DNA of 64,000 nt, taken from the NCBI GenBank assembly GCA_023393635.1, contig JAEWKT010000011.1:1-64000 (forward strand), given 5' to 3'. How positions within the stretch are numbered: the stretch's first letter is position 1; each line of letters starts with the position of its first letter. The translations under genes were made by a program, and so were the position numbers. The stretch is from Pseudomonadota bacterium. GTDB taxonomy: Bacteria; Pseudomonadota; Gammaproteobacteria; Pseudomonadales; Moraxellaceae. The notes under the pieces are model-generated. The model was not told the DNA's origin, did no database searches, and saw only the letters and a program-made list of their open reading frames with translations. Of the stretch, positions 15,062 through 24,279 are shown piece by piece.

Positions 15062-17875
15062 ATGGCGTTTTATAAAGATTCAGATGCAATGGAAACGCAA
15101 GAATGGCAGGACGCTTTTGATTCGGTGATTGCGCAGGTTGGTCTTGACCGCGCTGCCTTTTTATTAAAAGCATTATATCAACAAGCCATTGCGCGCCATG
15201 TTCCTATTCAGCGATTAAACACGCCTTATGTGAATACCATTGCCGTCAATGAAGAAGCAGGCTTGCCTGGGGACGCCTACATGGAGCGGCGGATTCGTGC
15301 GTTAATTCGCTGGAATGCACTGGCCATGGTGTTGCGTGCCAATTTAAACCACGATGATCTGGGCGGTCATCTGGCCACTTTTGCGTCTAGTGCCACGCTA
15401 TATGATGTGGGTTTTAATCATTTTTTTCGGGCTGCCAGTAAGGATTTTGGCGGTGATATGATTTATTACCAGGGTCACTCGGCACCTGGCATTTATGCGC
15501 GGTCTTTTTTGGAAGGGCGTTTAAGTGAAGAACAACTAGTGAACTTTAGGCGTGAAGTGGGTGGGCAGGGTTTATCCAGTTATCCGCATCCGTACCTTAT
15601 GCCCGATTACTGGCAGTTTCCCACGGTGTCAATGGGCTTAGGGCCAATCATGTCCATTTACCAGGCCCATATCCAAAAATACCTCACCAATCGCAAACTC
15701 ATTCAGGATGAAAATCGCAAAGTATGGGCATTTTTGGGTGATGGAGAAATGGATGAGCCAGAAAGCCTGGGTGCCATTTCACTGGCTGGGCGTGAAAAGC
15801 TGGACAACCTCATTTGGGTGATTAACTGTAATTTGCAACGCCTAGATGGCCCAGTGCGTGGCAACGGTAAAATTATTCAGGAGTTAGAATCTATATTTCG
15901 TGGTGCGGGCTGGCGCGTGATTAAAGTGGTCTGGGGCAAACGCTGGGATCCCTTATTGGCCAAAGATGAATCGGGCGCACTGCAACAACGCATGGATGAA
16001 GCCCTGGATGGCGATTACCAAATCTATCAGGCACGTGGTGGGGCATATGCACGTGAGCATTTTTTTGGCAAATACCCTGAAACTGCCAAACTGGTCAAAG
16101 ATTTAAGTGATGAGGATATTAACGCCTTGAACCGTGGCGGCCATGATCCGTTTAAAGTCTACGCAGCCTATGCCGAGGCCATGAAAACTCAAGGCCAACC
16201 GACGGTCATTTTAGCCAAAACCGTAAAAGGTTATGGTTTGTCACCTGAAGCCGAAAGTATTAATAAAACCCATCAAATAAAAAAACTACAAGCCGAGGCA
16301 TTAAGTTATTTCCGTGATCGCTTTAATTTGCCGATCAGTGATGAACAGCTACCCGATTTACCGTTTTATCGCCCTGATGATGACTCACCTGAAATTAAGT
16401 ATATGCGCGCCCGTCGGGAAGATTTGGGCGGCTACTTACCTGCGCGTCGCCAGCAAGCTGATGCTTTGGATATTCCAGATTTGGCCAGTTTTCAGCAGGT
16501 GCTCGATGGCAGTGGCGACAAAGAATATTCTACCACTATGGTATTGGTACGTATTTTATCGACCTTGCTTAAAAATAAAACCTTGCGTGATCGGGTGGTG
16601 CCGATTGTACCTGATGAAGCGCGTACTTTTGGGTTAGAAGGCATGTTCCGTCAACTGGGCATTTATTCATCCAGTGGTCAGTTATATACCTCAGAAGATA
16701 GCGAACAGTTGATGAATTACCATGAGGCCAAAGATGGTCACATGCTGCAAGAAGGCATTAATGAAGCAGGGGCATTAAGCGCGTGGATTGCCCTGGGCAC
16801 TAGCTACTCCACCAATGCGCTCCCCATGATTCCATTTTATTTGTTTTATTCCATGTTTGGTTTTCAGCGCGTGGGCGACTTAATCTGGGCAGCAGGGGAT
16901 TGTCAGGCACAAGGATTCTTGCTGGGGGCAACCGCTGGCCGTACCACATTAAATGGTGAAGGCTTGCAGCATCAGGATGGCCATTCACAATTGCTGGCCA
17001 ACACCGTACCTAACTGCATGAGTTATGACCCTTGTTTTGGCTATGAATTGGCAGTGATTGTGCAAGATGGTTTGCGCCGTATGTATGGGCCAGTCGATTC
17101 TGGCGGTGGACAACGTATTTTTTACTACCTGACCATTATGAACGAAAACTATCAGCAGCCAGCCATGCCAGAAGGGGTAGAGGAAGGGATTTGTCGGGGC
17201 ATGTATTTATTGCAGGAAGACCAGCAAGCCAGTGTTCAGCTCTTAGGCTCAGGCGTCATTTTGCGTGAAGTACAAAAAGCTGCACAAATATTAAAAGATG
17301 AATATGCTATTCATGCCAACGTGTGGAGTGTGACCAGCTTTAATGAGCTTGCCCGTGATGGCATGCAGTGTGAGCTACAAAACCGTTTGCATCCGCTGGT
17401 TGAAGAAGAGGATATTCAGGTGCCGTGGGTGGCACAGCAATTGGCCAACTATCAAGGCGTGGTAGTTGCTGCAACGGACTATATGCGTGCCTATAGTGAG
17501 CAAATTCGTGCCTATTTACCTGATAGTCGGCCTTATGTGACCTTAGGCACCGATGGCTTTGGCCGCTCGGACACACGTGAAAACCTGCGTGCGTATTTTG
17601 GCGTCGATGCGGCGCATATTGTGGTGGCTACCTTAAAGTTGCTGGCAGATGAAGGCGAGGTAGATCGCAGAATGGTAAAAGATGCGATTTCCAGTTTTGA
17701 GCTGGAAACAGACATGCCATCACCATGGATGCCGCAAGCAGCAGCCCCTGTGCAAGATCTTGCCACGGCCACCTCAACTGAACATGCTGACGATCAGCAG
17801 GCGACTGAGCAATCCTCTAAAAAATCAACAGCGGATCAGCCAGCCCAAACTAATAACACACCCGAACAGGAGTAA
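15062..17875 (+). CDS. aceE: Pyruvate dehydrogenase E1 component
   Basis: AceE (937 residues) is the homodimeric thiamine diphosphate-dependent E1 that decarboxylates pyruvate and acetylates the lipoyl domain of E2. The ThDP motif is FLGDGEMDEPESLGAISLAG through NCNLQRLDG. EGMFRQLGIYSS and the C-terminal transketolase-like domain with DGFGRSDTRENLR follow. I chose ATG 15062 (MAFYKDSDAMETQEW), with GGAG at 15049-15052. The last roughly 40 residues are a Gln/Thr/Ser-rich, Lys-poor tail that makes it longer than E. coli AceE (887), probably a flexible extension. aceF follows after 5 bases. Confidence 0.97.
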   Translation: MAFYKDSDAMETQEWQDAFDSVIAQVGLDRAAFLLKALYQQAIARHVPIQRLNTPYVNTIAVNEEAGLPGDAYMERRIRALIRWNALAMVLRANLNHDDLGGHLATFASSATLYDVGFNHFFRAASKDFGGDMIYYQGHSAPGIYARSFLEGRLSEEQLVNFRREVGGQGLSSYPHPYLMPDYWQFPTVSMGLGPIMSIYQAHIQKYLTNRKLIQDENRKVWAFLGDGEMDEPESLGAISLAGREKLDNLIWVINCNLQRLDGPVRGNGKIIQELESIFRGAGWRVIKVVWGKRWDPLLAKDESGALQQRMDEALDGDYQIYQARGGAYAREHFFGKYPETAKLVKDLSDEDINALNRGGHDPFKVYAAYAEAMKTQGQPTVILAKTVKGYGLSPEAESINKTHQIKKLQAEALSYFRDRFNLPISDEQLPDLPFYRPDDDSPEIKYMRARREDLGGYLPARRQQADALDIPDLASFQQVLDGSGDKEYSTTMVLVRILSTLLKNKTLRDRVVPIVPDEARTFGLEGMFRQLGIYSSSGQLYTSEDSEQLMNYHEAKDGHMLQEGINEAGALSAWIALGTSYSTNALPMIPFYLFYSMFGFQRVGDLIWAAGDCQAQGFLLGATAGRTTLNGEGLQHQDGHSQLLANTVPNCMSYDPCFGYELAVIVQDGLRRMYGPVDSGGGQRIFYYLTIMNENYQQPAMPEGVEEGICRGMYLLQEDQQASVQLLGSGVILREVQKAAQILKDEYAIHANVWSVTSFNELARDGMQCELQNRLHPLVEEEDIQVPWVAQQLANYQGVVVAATDYMRAYSEQIRAYLPDSRPYVTLGTDGFGRSDTRENLRAYFGVDAAHIVVATLKLLADEGEVDRRMVKDAISSFELETDMPSPWMPQAAAPVQDLATATSTEHADDQQATEQSSKKSTADQPAQTNNTPEQE

Positions 17876-17880
17876 GTAGC

Positions 17881-19614
17881 ATGGAAATCAAAACCCCTGA
17901 TTTAGGTGTTGATAGCGCAGACGTTGCAGAAATTCTAGTTAAAGTAGGCGATGTGGTTGAAAAAGAACAAAGCTTACTGGTGTTGGAATCGGCCAAGGCC
18001 AGTGTGGAAGTACCAAGTCCTGCCAGTGGCACCATTAAAAGCATTGTGATTAAAGCAGGTCAAAGTGTTACACAAGGCGATGTATTGTTTGAGCTAGAAG
18101 ATGCAGACAATGCAGAACATGAAGATAGCCAGGCTGAGGCAGGACAAAACAGCCAAGCACCAGATTCAGAACAGGCTAAAACCAAATCTAGTCAAGCTGA
18201 GCAGGCAGAAAAAACCAGTGACACTGGAACAAAAGAATCCAGCTTAAAAGAAGTAAAGGTGCCTGATTTGGGCGTGGATGAGGCAGATATTTCCGAAATT
18301 CTGGTGAACGTGGGCGATGTGGTTGAAAAAGACCAAAGCTTACTGGTGTTGGAATCGGCCAAAGCCAGTGTGGAAGTGCCAAGTCCGTTTGCTGGAGTGA
18401 TTAGGGAAATAAACTTAAGTGCGGGACAAAAAGTAAGCCAGGGGATGCTGATCTTAAGCGTTGAAATGAGTGCAATAAATGCAACCAGCGATGACCGCCA
18501 GCAAAGCAGCAAATCAGCGGGTACTCAGGATAAGCCGCAGCCTCAAGGCCAATCTACTGCAACACCATCGATCAGTGAAAAGCAAACAGCAAGTAAAAAA
18601 CCACCAACTGATCAGGAGCAGAAAGAGGCAACTGATCGACCTGAACGCGAGGCTGATCAAGCACACAGTGCGCAATTAAGCCCAGAAGAAATCAAAGCAA
18701 ACAGTAAAGTCTATGCAGGCCCCGCAGTACGCCAACTGGCACGGCAGCTTGGCGTGGCATTGGCTAACGTTGAAGCCTCTGGGGCGAATCAGCGTATTGT
18801 CAAAGAAGACGTGCTTGCCTTTGTAAAACAACATTTTGACGCCCAGCAATCGACACAAACCAATCAAAATAACACCCACGTGATGCGTGGCTTACCAAAG
18901 CTACCCGATTTTGAAAAATTTGGTGGTGCCAAGTCTGCGGCCATGACCCGTTTGCAGCAGGTATCGGTGCCGCAACTGTCATTAAATAATTTTATTCCTC
19001 AGGTTACCCAATTTGATTTGGCTGATATTACTGAACTGGAAAAATGGCGTGGTGATTTAAAAGCGGATTATAAAAAGCAGGGTATCAGCCTGACTATTTT
19101 GGCGTTTATTATTAAGGCACTGGCTTATTTACTCAAGCAAGAACCCTATTTTAATAGTCATCTGGCCGATGACCAAAAATCGGTTTTATTACGCAATGAA
19201 ATTCATCTGGGTATTGCCGTGGCCACCGATGATGGCTTAACCGTGCCTGTATTACGCAACCCAGACCGTTTGAGTATTCAGGAAATTGCTATACAACTGG
19301 GTGAACTAAGCCAAAAAGCGCGGGATAAAAAATTAACACCCCAAGAGCTACAGGGTGCCAGTTTTACCATTACCAGCCTTGGCAGTATTGGTGGCACTGC
19401 CTTTACACCACTGGTCAACTGGCCTCAAGTGGCCATTTTGGGCATATCACCCGCCAGCATGCAAGCTGTATGGAATGGTAAGGAGTTTGCGCCACGCCTG
19501 ATGTTGCCATTGTCATTGTCTTATGACCACCGAGTGATTAATGGGGCCGATGCGGCTCGATTTAGCCATGCTTTAAGCCAGCTATTGGCAGATATTCGCC
19601 GCACCTTGCTATAA
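17881..19614 (+). CDS. aceF: Dihydrolipoyllysine acetyltransferase (E2 of PDH)
   Basis: AceF (577 residues) transfers the acetyl group from lipoyl-lysine to CoA and forms the core of the PDH complex. There are two N-terminal lipoyl domains, each with ESAKASVEVPSP (Lys39 and Lys161), joined by Gln/Ser/Glu-rich linkers. The E3-binding domain is at about 275-315 (YAGPAVRQLARQLGV), and the catalytic domain ends in SYDHRVINGADAARF with the active-site His (about 549). The two lipoyl domains are nearly identical in DNA over 74 bases, a sign of recent duplication or gene conversion. No E3 gene follows; a terminator ends the operon. Confidence 0.97.
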   Translation: MEIKTPDLGVDSADVAEILVKVGDVVEKEQSLLVLESAKASVEVPSPASGTIKSIVIKAGQSVTQGDVLFELEDADNAEHEDSQAEAGQNSQAPDSEQAKTKSSQAEQAEKTSDTGTKESSLKEVKVPDLGVDEADISEILVNVGDVVEKDQSLLVLESAKASVEVPSPFAGVIREINLSAGQKVSQGMLILSVEMSAINATSDDRQQSSKSAGTQDKPQPQGQSTATPSISEKQTASKKPPTDQEQKEATDRPEREADQAHSAQLSPEEIKANSKVYAGPAVRQLARQLGVALANVEASGANQRIVKEDVLAFVKQHFDAQQSTQTNQNNTHVMRGLPKLPDFEKFGGAKSAAMTRLQQVSVPQLSLNNFIPQVTQFDLADITELEKWRGDLKADYKKQGISLTILAFIIKALAYLLKQEPYFNSHLADDQKSVLLRNEIHLGIAVATDDGLTVPVLRNPDRLSIQEIAIQLGELSQKARDKKLTPQELQGASFTITSLGSIGGTAFTPLVNWPQVAILGISPASMQAVWNGKEFAPRLMLPLSLSYDHRVINGADAARFSHALSQLLADIRRTLL

Positions 19615-19641
19615 ATCGGCAGCTATGCCACGCTGTCAACC

Positions 19642-19679
19642 GCAGAGCTAGCCTAAAACTGGCTCTGCTATTTATTTTT
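19642..19679 (+). terminator. Rho-independent terminator after aceF
   Basis: GCAGAGCTAG (19642-19651) pairs with CTGGCTCTGC (19659-19668) with one G-T pair and a 7-base loop, followed by the T-rich TATTTATTTTTC. Confidence 0.75.
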
Positions 19680-19829
19680 CTAATAAGCCATTCCGTACTT
19701 CATCAAAAAAAACCGCTAAAAATTACAAGTAAAAAATTGACGCGAAAATCAGAGTTTTTTATTATTTTTTGCTGCCCGAGCGGTGGCTTATTTTCCATTA
19801 AAAATGTACTCAGTTTTAGCTGGCATTTT

Positions 19830-20228
19830 ATGAGTAACGCCATCGTGACTAATGTCATACCACACAATCCCTGCTTGTCCTGTGGCGCCTGCTGTGCGCA
19901 TTTTAGAGTATCTTTTTACTGGGCTGAAAGTGAAGCCAAAGGTCTGGCGCTTGAGCTGACCGAGCAAATCAATTCTTTTTTTAGCTGTATGAAAGGCACT
20001 AATCAGGCAAAACCGCGCTGTACCGCCTTGTCAGGTGAAATAGGCCAGCAAGTGGCTTGCACTGTATATGAGCAGCGTCCCGATACCTGTAAGGAAGTAC
20101 AGGCAGGCGATGAAAAATGTAATCGTGCCCGTTTTCGGCATGGTCTTGGCTCGCTCAATGAGCTGTATACCACTCCACCAGAGCGCATTCCTTTAGTCGC
20201 AGACAATGATTTTGATCATGTGAGCTAG
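19830..20228 (+). CDS. YkgJ-family cysteine cluster protein
   Basis: This 132-residue protein has the CxxCxxCC signature of the YkgJ/Fe-S-oxidoreductase-like cysteine cluster family: NPCLSCGACCAHFRV near residue 13-27, then CTALSG and CTVYEQRPDTCKEV, and a last Cys in DEKCNRARF. Eight or more cysteines suggest zinc or iron-sulfur binding. I placed the start at ATG 19830, which gives a normal family length; a TTG at 19737 would add 31 residues of unlikely character. Function is unknown. Confidence 0.75.
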   Translation: MSNAIVTNVIPHNPCLSCGACCAHFRVSFYWAESEAKGLALELTEQINSFFSCMKGTNQAKPRCTALSGEIGQQVACTVYEQRPDTCKEVQAGDEKCNRARFRHGLGSLNELYTTPPERIPLVADNDFDHVS

Positions 20229-20269
20229 CAAAAATAGCTAAAACGCCTTGACTTCTAAAAATGCCCGTC

Positions 20270-20297
20270 GCGTTTATGGTTGTTTTTCGGTTATAAT
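20270..20297 (+). promoter_or_regulatory. guaB promoter with GC-rich discriminator
   Basis: A perfect -10 TATAAT (20292-20297) lies 30 bases before guaB. The -35 region (near 20269-20275) is weak. Right after the -10 comes GCCGCACGC, a GC-rich discriminator of the kind that makes promoters sensitive to ppGpp and growth rate, as known for E. coli guaBA. The regulation is inferred. Confidence 0.5.
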
Positions 20298-20326
20298 GCC
20301 GCACGCAACTAACCAGTGAGATTGTT

Positions 20327-21793
20327 ATGCTGACCATCGTTCAAGAAGCATTGACCTTCGATGATGTCTTGTTACTCCCTGCTTATTCTAACGTTCTTCC
20401 AAAAGATGTCTCTTTAAAGACACGCTTGACCCGCGATATAGAATTAAATATTCCACTTGTTTCTGCGGCCATGGATACCGTGACTGAAGCCCGTATGGCC
20501 ATTGCCATGGCGCAAGAAGGTGGCATTGGTATTTTGCATAAAAATATGGATATTGTGGCGCAGGCAGCTGAAGTACGCCGTGTTAAAAAATATGAAGCGG
20601 GGATGGTCAAAGACCCTATTACTGTGTCACCAGAAACCACCGTTGGCGAGCTAATGGCCTTAACCCGTGCCAATAATATTAGTGGCGTACCTGTGGTTGT
20701 GGGCACAAAAGTGGTTGGCATTGTGACTGGCCGTGATACCCGTTTTGAAACCAATTTAAACCAGCCTGTTAGCAATATCATGACACCGCAAGATCGTCTG
20801 GTGACGGTGCGCGAAGGCGAATCAAAAGAAAATATTCAAGCGTTATTACAGCAGCACCGCATTGAAAAGGTGCTGGTAGTTGATGAAGATCAAAATTTAA
20901 AAGGTTTAATTACCGTTACCGATTTTCGTAAAGCCGAGCTGTATCCAAATGCATGCAAAGACTGCCAAGGTCGCTTGCGTGTGGGTGCTGCCGTGGGCAC
21001 AGGTGCAGATACGCCATCACGGGTGGAAGCACTGGTTGAAGCAGGCGCTGATGTGATTGTGGTTGATACTGCACATGGTCACTCACATGGTGTGATTGAG
21101 CGCGTGCGCTGGGTAAAACAAAATTTCCCGCATATTCAGGTGATTGGCGGTAATATTGCCACTGCTGATGCTGCTTTGGCCTTGCTTGAAGCAGGCGCTG
21201 ATGCCGTGAAAGTAGGTATTGGTCCTGGCTCTATTTGCACCACACGTATTGTGGCAGGTATTGGTGTGCCACAAATTTCAGCCATTGATAACGTGGCGCG
21301 TGCGTTAAACAATCAAATTCCTGTGATTGCTGATGGTGGCATTCGCTTTTCAGGCGATGTGGCCAAAGCCATTGCAGCAGGTGCCAGTGTGATTATGATT
21401 GGCTCGTTACTGGCGGGTACTGAAGAAGCCCCAGGTGAGGTAGAGCTGTTCCAGGGTCGCTATTATAAAGCGTATCGTGGTATGGGTTCACTAGGTGCCA
21501 TGGCGGGTGCAACTGGTTCCTCTGACCGTTATTTTCAGGATGCCAAAGATGGTGTTGAGAAGTTAGTTCCAGAAGGCATTGAAGGGCGCGTACCCTACAA
21601 AGGGCCAATGAGTGGGATTGTGCATCAGTTAATGGGCGGCTTGCGTTCGTCCATGGGCTATACAGGGTGTAAAGATATTGCCACCATGCGTAGCGAACCC
21701 AAGTTTGTCAAAATCACAGCAGCAGGCATGAAAGAATCCCATGTGCATGATGTGACCATTACCAAAGAAGCACCCAATTATAGAATTGGCTAA
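20327..21793 (+). CDS. guaB: Inosine-5'-monophosphate dehydrogenase
   Basis: GuaB (488 residues) oxidises IMP to XMP with NAD, the rate-limiting step of guanine nucleotide synthesis. The TIM-barrel opens with LTFDDVLLLPAYS. Two CBS domains are inserted at about residues 95-205 (MVKDPITVSPETTVGEL ... VVGIVTGRD). The active-site loop GPGSICTTR has the catalytic Cys near residue 304, and the flap contains RYFQDAKDGVEKLVPEG. It is a single-gene unit with its own promoter and terminator; guaA is not adjacent. Confidence 0.98.
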   Translation: MLTIVQEALTFDDVLLLPAYSNVLPKDVSLKTRLTRDIELNIPLVSAAMDTVTEARMAIAMAQEGGIGILHKNMDIVAQAAEVRRVKKYEAGMVKDPITVSPETTVGELMALTRANNISGVPVVVGTKVVGIVTGRDTRFETNLNQPVSNIMTPQDRLVTVREGESKENIQALLQQHRIEKVLVVDEDQNLKGLITVTDFRKAELYPNACKDCQGRLRVGAAVGTGADTPSRVEALVEAGADVIVVDTAHGHSHGVIERVRWVKQNFPHIQVIGGNIATADAALALLEAGADAVKVGIGPGSICTTRIVAGIGVPQISAIDNVARALNNQIPVIADGGIRFSGDVAKAIAAGASVIMIGSLLAGTEEAPGEVELFQGRYYKAYRGMGSLGAMAGATGSSDRYFQDAKDGVEKLVPEGIEGRVPYKGPMSGIVHQLMGGLRSSMGYTGCKDIATMRSEPKFVKITAAGMKESHVHDVTITKEAPNYRIG

Positions 21794-21874
21794 TGAGTTT
21801 GTGGCCTTTTCTGTATTAATTACTCAGATAGTCAAACAAAAAAGCTAAGTAATTGCTGTTTGGTTGAGTGGTTC

Positions 21875-21904
21875 AAAGACCGTTAATTAAATTGACGGTC
21901 TTTT
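21875..21904 (+). terminator. Rho-independent terminator after guaB
   Basis: AAAGACCGT (21875-21883) pairs with ACGGTCTTT (21895-21903) across an 11-base loop, running into TTTTGGTTTT. Confidence 0.75.
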
Positions 21905-22008
21905 GGTTTTAACCCGATTGCTATTTACAAAAACTTAAATAACTTTAGTAAACTTTGTTTTAACCTATGCGCTCACGCATTGCGTTTCACCTTGTTAGAG
22001 AGAATAAA

Positions 22009-23346
22009 ATGAGCCACTTTGGCACCGATGGTATTCGTGGAAAATTTGGCGAAGACCCTATAACCCCAGAGTTTGCCTTAAGGCTTGGTTTTGCGGCTGG
22101 TCGTATTTTTGCAGCGCAAGCCAAAAAAGGTCAGGCACAAGTCATTATGGGTAAAGATACCCGCTTGTCTGGCTATGTGTTGGAGGCTGCCCTGCAAGCT
22201 GGACTCAATGCGGCTGGTGTGGATGTGCTGTTATTAGGGCCATTGCCGACCCCTGCCATTGCCCACTTAACCTGCGCCTTTCATGCCGATGCAGGCATTG
22301 TAATTTCAGCATCGCATAATCCTTATTTTGATAATGGCATTAAGTTTTTTTCCAGTGAAGGCAAAAAGCTGCCTGATGATGTTCAAAACGCAATTAGCGT
22401 ACAAATAGATCAGCCAATTGAAATTACTGCTCCTGATCAATTGGGTAAAAGCTATCGGATTAAAGATGCCAATGGCCGTTATATCGAATTTTGTAAATCC
22501 ACTTTTCCGTACCATTTAAACCTTAAGGGCTTAAAAATTGTAATTGACTGCGCCAATGGGGCAGGGTACGCCGTGGGTCCAGCAATTTTGCGTGAGCTTG
22601 GCGCAAAGGTCATTGCAATCCATCATCAGCCCGATGGCTTAAATATCAATGCCGATTGTGGTTCAACCCATCCTACCAGTTTGCAAGAAGCGGTACTGGC
22701 TCATGAGGCAGATGTAGGCATTGCACTTGATGGCGATGCTGATCGTATTATTATGGTTGATCAACACGGTAAGCTGGTTGATGGGGATGCCATTTTATAT
22801 ATTCTGGCAACCCGAGCTGCTGTCCAGCCTAAAGGAGTGGTGGGTACACTCATGAGTAATATGGGGCTTGAGCTTGCGCTTCAAGACCGTAATATTGCTT
22901 TTAAACGAGCCAAAGTAGGTGATCGCTACGTGATGGCTGACCTGGAAAGTGCAGGCTGGCAAGTGGGCGGAGAACCATCTGGCCATATTTTGTGTCTGGA
23001 TAAAAGTACCACAGGTGATGCATTGATTTGTGGCCTGCAAGTATTGGCGCAAATGGTGCAACATGATCAGCCACTGCATGAACTGACCGAAGGTTTGACT
23101 ATTTTGCCGCAAGCCCTGGTTAATGTACGCTTACCACAAATGATCGACCCCTATGCAGATGCCGAATTAAGTGCTGCATTTGCCCAGGCTGAACGAGATT
23201 TGGCTGGTCGTGGTCGTTTACTCATTCGTAAATCAGGCACTGAGCCAGTAATTCGGGTGATGGTAGAAGGTGAGAGCCAGCAACAGGTTGACCAGTTGGC
23301 AAATCAGTTGGCTGATTTAATTCGTTCTCGGGTGATGGTGGCTTAA
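22009..23346 (+). CDS. glmM: Phosphoglucosamine mutase
   Basis: GlmM (445 residues from ATG 22009) isomerises glucosamine-6-phosphate to glucosamine-1-phosphate for UDP-GlcNAc, feeding peptidoglycan and lipid A. It begins MSHFGTDGIRGKFG. The phosphoserine loop ISASHNP has Ser102, the metal loop is DGDADR, the sugar loop is GGEPSGH, and the phosphate loop RKSGTEPVIRVM is C-terminal. The length equals that of E. coli GlmM; an in-frame ATG at 21967 would add 14 atypical residues. Confidence 0.97.
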   Translation: MSHFGTDGIRGKFGEDPITPEFALRLGFAAGRIFAAQAKKGQAQVIMGKDTRLSGYVLEAALQAGLNAAGVDVLLLGPLPTPAIAHLTCAFHADAGIVISASHNPYFDNGIKFFSSEGKKLPDDVQNAISVQIDQPIEITAPDQLGKSYRIKDANGRYIEFCKSTFPYHLNLKGLKIVIDCANGAGYAVGPAILRELGAKVIAIHHQPDGLNINADCGSTHPTSLQEAVLAHEADVGIALDGDADRIIMVDQHGKLVDGDAILYILATRAAVQPKGVVGTLMSNMGLELALQDRNIAFKRAKVGDRYVMADLESAGWQVGGEPSGHILCLDKSTTGDALICGLQVLAQMVQHDQPLHELTEGLTILPQALVNVRLPQMIDPYADAELSAAFAQAERDLAGRGRLLIRKSGTEPVIRVMVEGESQQQVDQLANQLADLIRSRVMVA

Positions 23347-23368
23347 CCCAATAGCATACAGGTGAACA

Positions 23369-24025
23369 ATGAGTGTTAAGGACTTAAGTGAATTACGGCA
23401 AAATTATGGCAAAGGTAGTTTGCTTGAGCAGGATCTTTGCCATAGTCCTTTTACACAATTTTCAATGTGGCTAGAGCAAGCATTAGTACAGGAAGTTACC
23501 GAGCCGTATGCCATGACGCTGGCCACAGCCGATGGCAATGGCCGTCCTCATGCGCGCACTGTGCTATTGCGTGGTGCAGATGAAACGGGTTTTTATTTTT
23601 ATACCAATTATGATAGCCAAAAAGGCCATGATTTATTGGCAAACCCTTTTGCTGAGCTCCTTTTCTTTTGGCCTGCCTTAGAGCAGCAAGTGCGTATTAG
23701 TGGGCAGGTTTATCGGGTAAGTGAGCGAGAATCGACTGACTATTACCATAAGCGTCCGCGTGATAGTCAAATTGCGGCGCATATTAGTACCCCGCAAAGT
23801 GGCATCGTTGCAAGTCGTGAGATTTTAGAGCAACGCTTTGCCGCATTAACCCAGCAATTAAATAATATTGCACTTATCCAAAAGCCTGAATTTTGGGGCG
23901 GCTATTGCTTAAAGCCATCTTATTTTGAGTTTTGGCAGGGTCGTCCTAACCGTTTGCATGATCGCTTACGTTATGTGAAAGATGAGCAAAATAACAGTTG
24001 GTGTATCGAACGCTTAATGCCTTGA
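23369..24025 (+). CDS. pdxH: Pyridoxine/pyridoxamine 5'-phosphate oxidase
   Basis: PdxH (218 residues) is an FMN enzyme that makes pyridoxal 5'-phosphate. The split-barrel shows EPYAMTLATADGNGRPHARTVLLRG, FYTNYDSQKGHDLLANP and FFWPALEQQVRISG, and the C-terminal signature FWQGRPNRLHDRLRY. Length fits. It follows glmM by 22 bases, so the two are probably cotranscribed. Confidence 0.97.
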   Translation: MSVKDLSELRQNYGKGSLLEQDLCHSPFTQFSMWLEQALVQEVTEPYAMTLATADGNGRPHARTVLLRGADETGFYFYTNYDSQKGHDLLANPFAELLFFWPALEQQVRISGQVYRVSERESTDYYHKRPRDSQIAAHISTPQSGIVASREILEQRFAALTQQLNNIALIQKPEFWGGYCLKPSYFEFWQGRPNRLHDRLRYVKDEQNNSWCIERLMP

Positions 24026-24279
24026 AAACTATAAATTCAGAGAGTTATTAATTTAACGGAGTTTATTTAAGCCACAATACGCGTTGATTATTGCGGTTGC
24101 CATGTTAATGGTTAAATTTTATAGCTTAAAATATGCTTACCCATTGGCTGGCTCAAAACACTAAAAATTGCCCTAAAAACGACGCAAACTCTGTGGCCAA
24201 TAAGTTTCGTTGGTCAATAAACGGTGTGCTTAGCTTAGTGCTATGATAGTCCTTTATTCCTGTGCCGTTTTGTTGTGTT

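Noticed and set aside
20249..20254. TTGACT as -35 of guaB
   Set aside because: It is 37 bases from the TATAAT, too far for one promoter.
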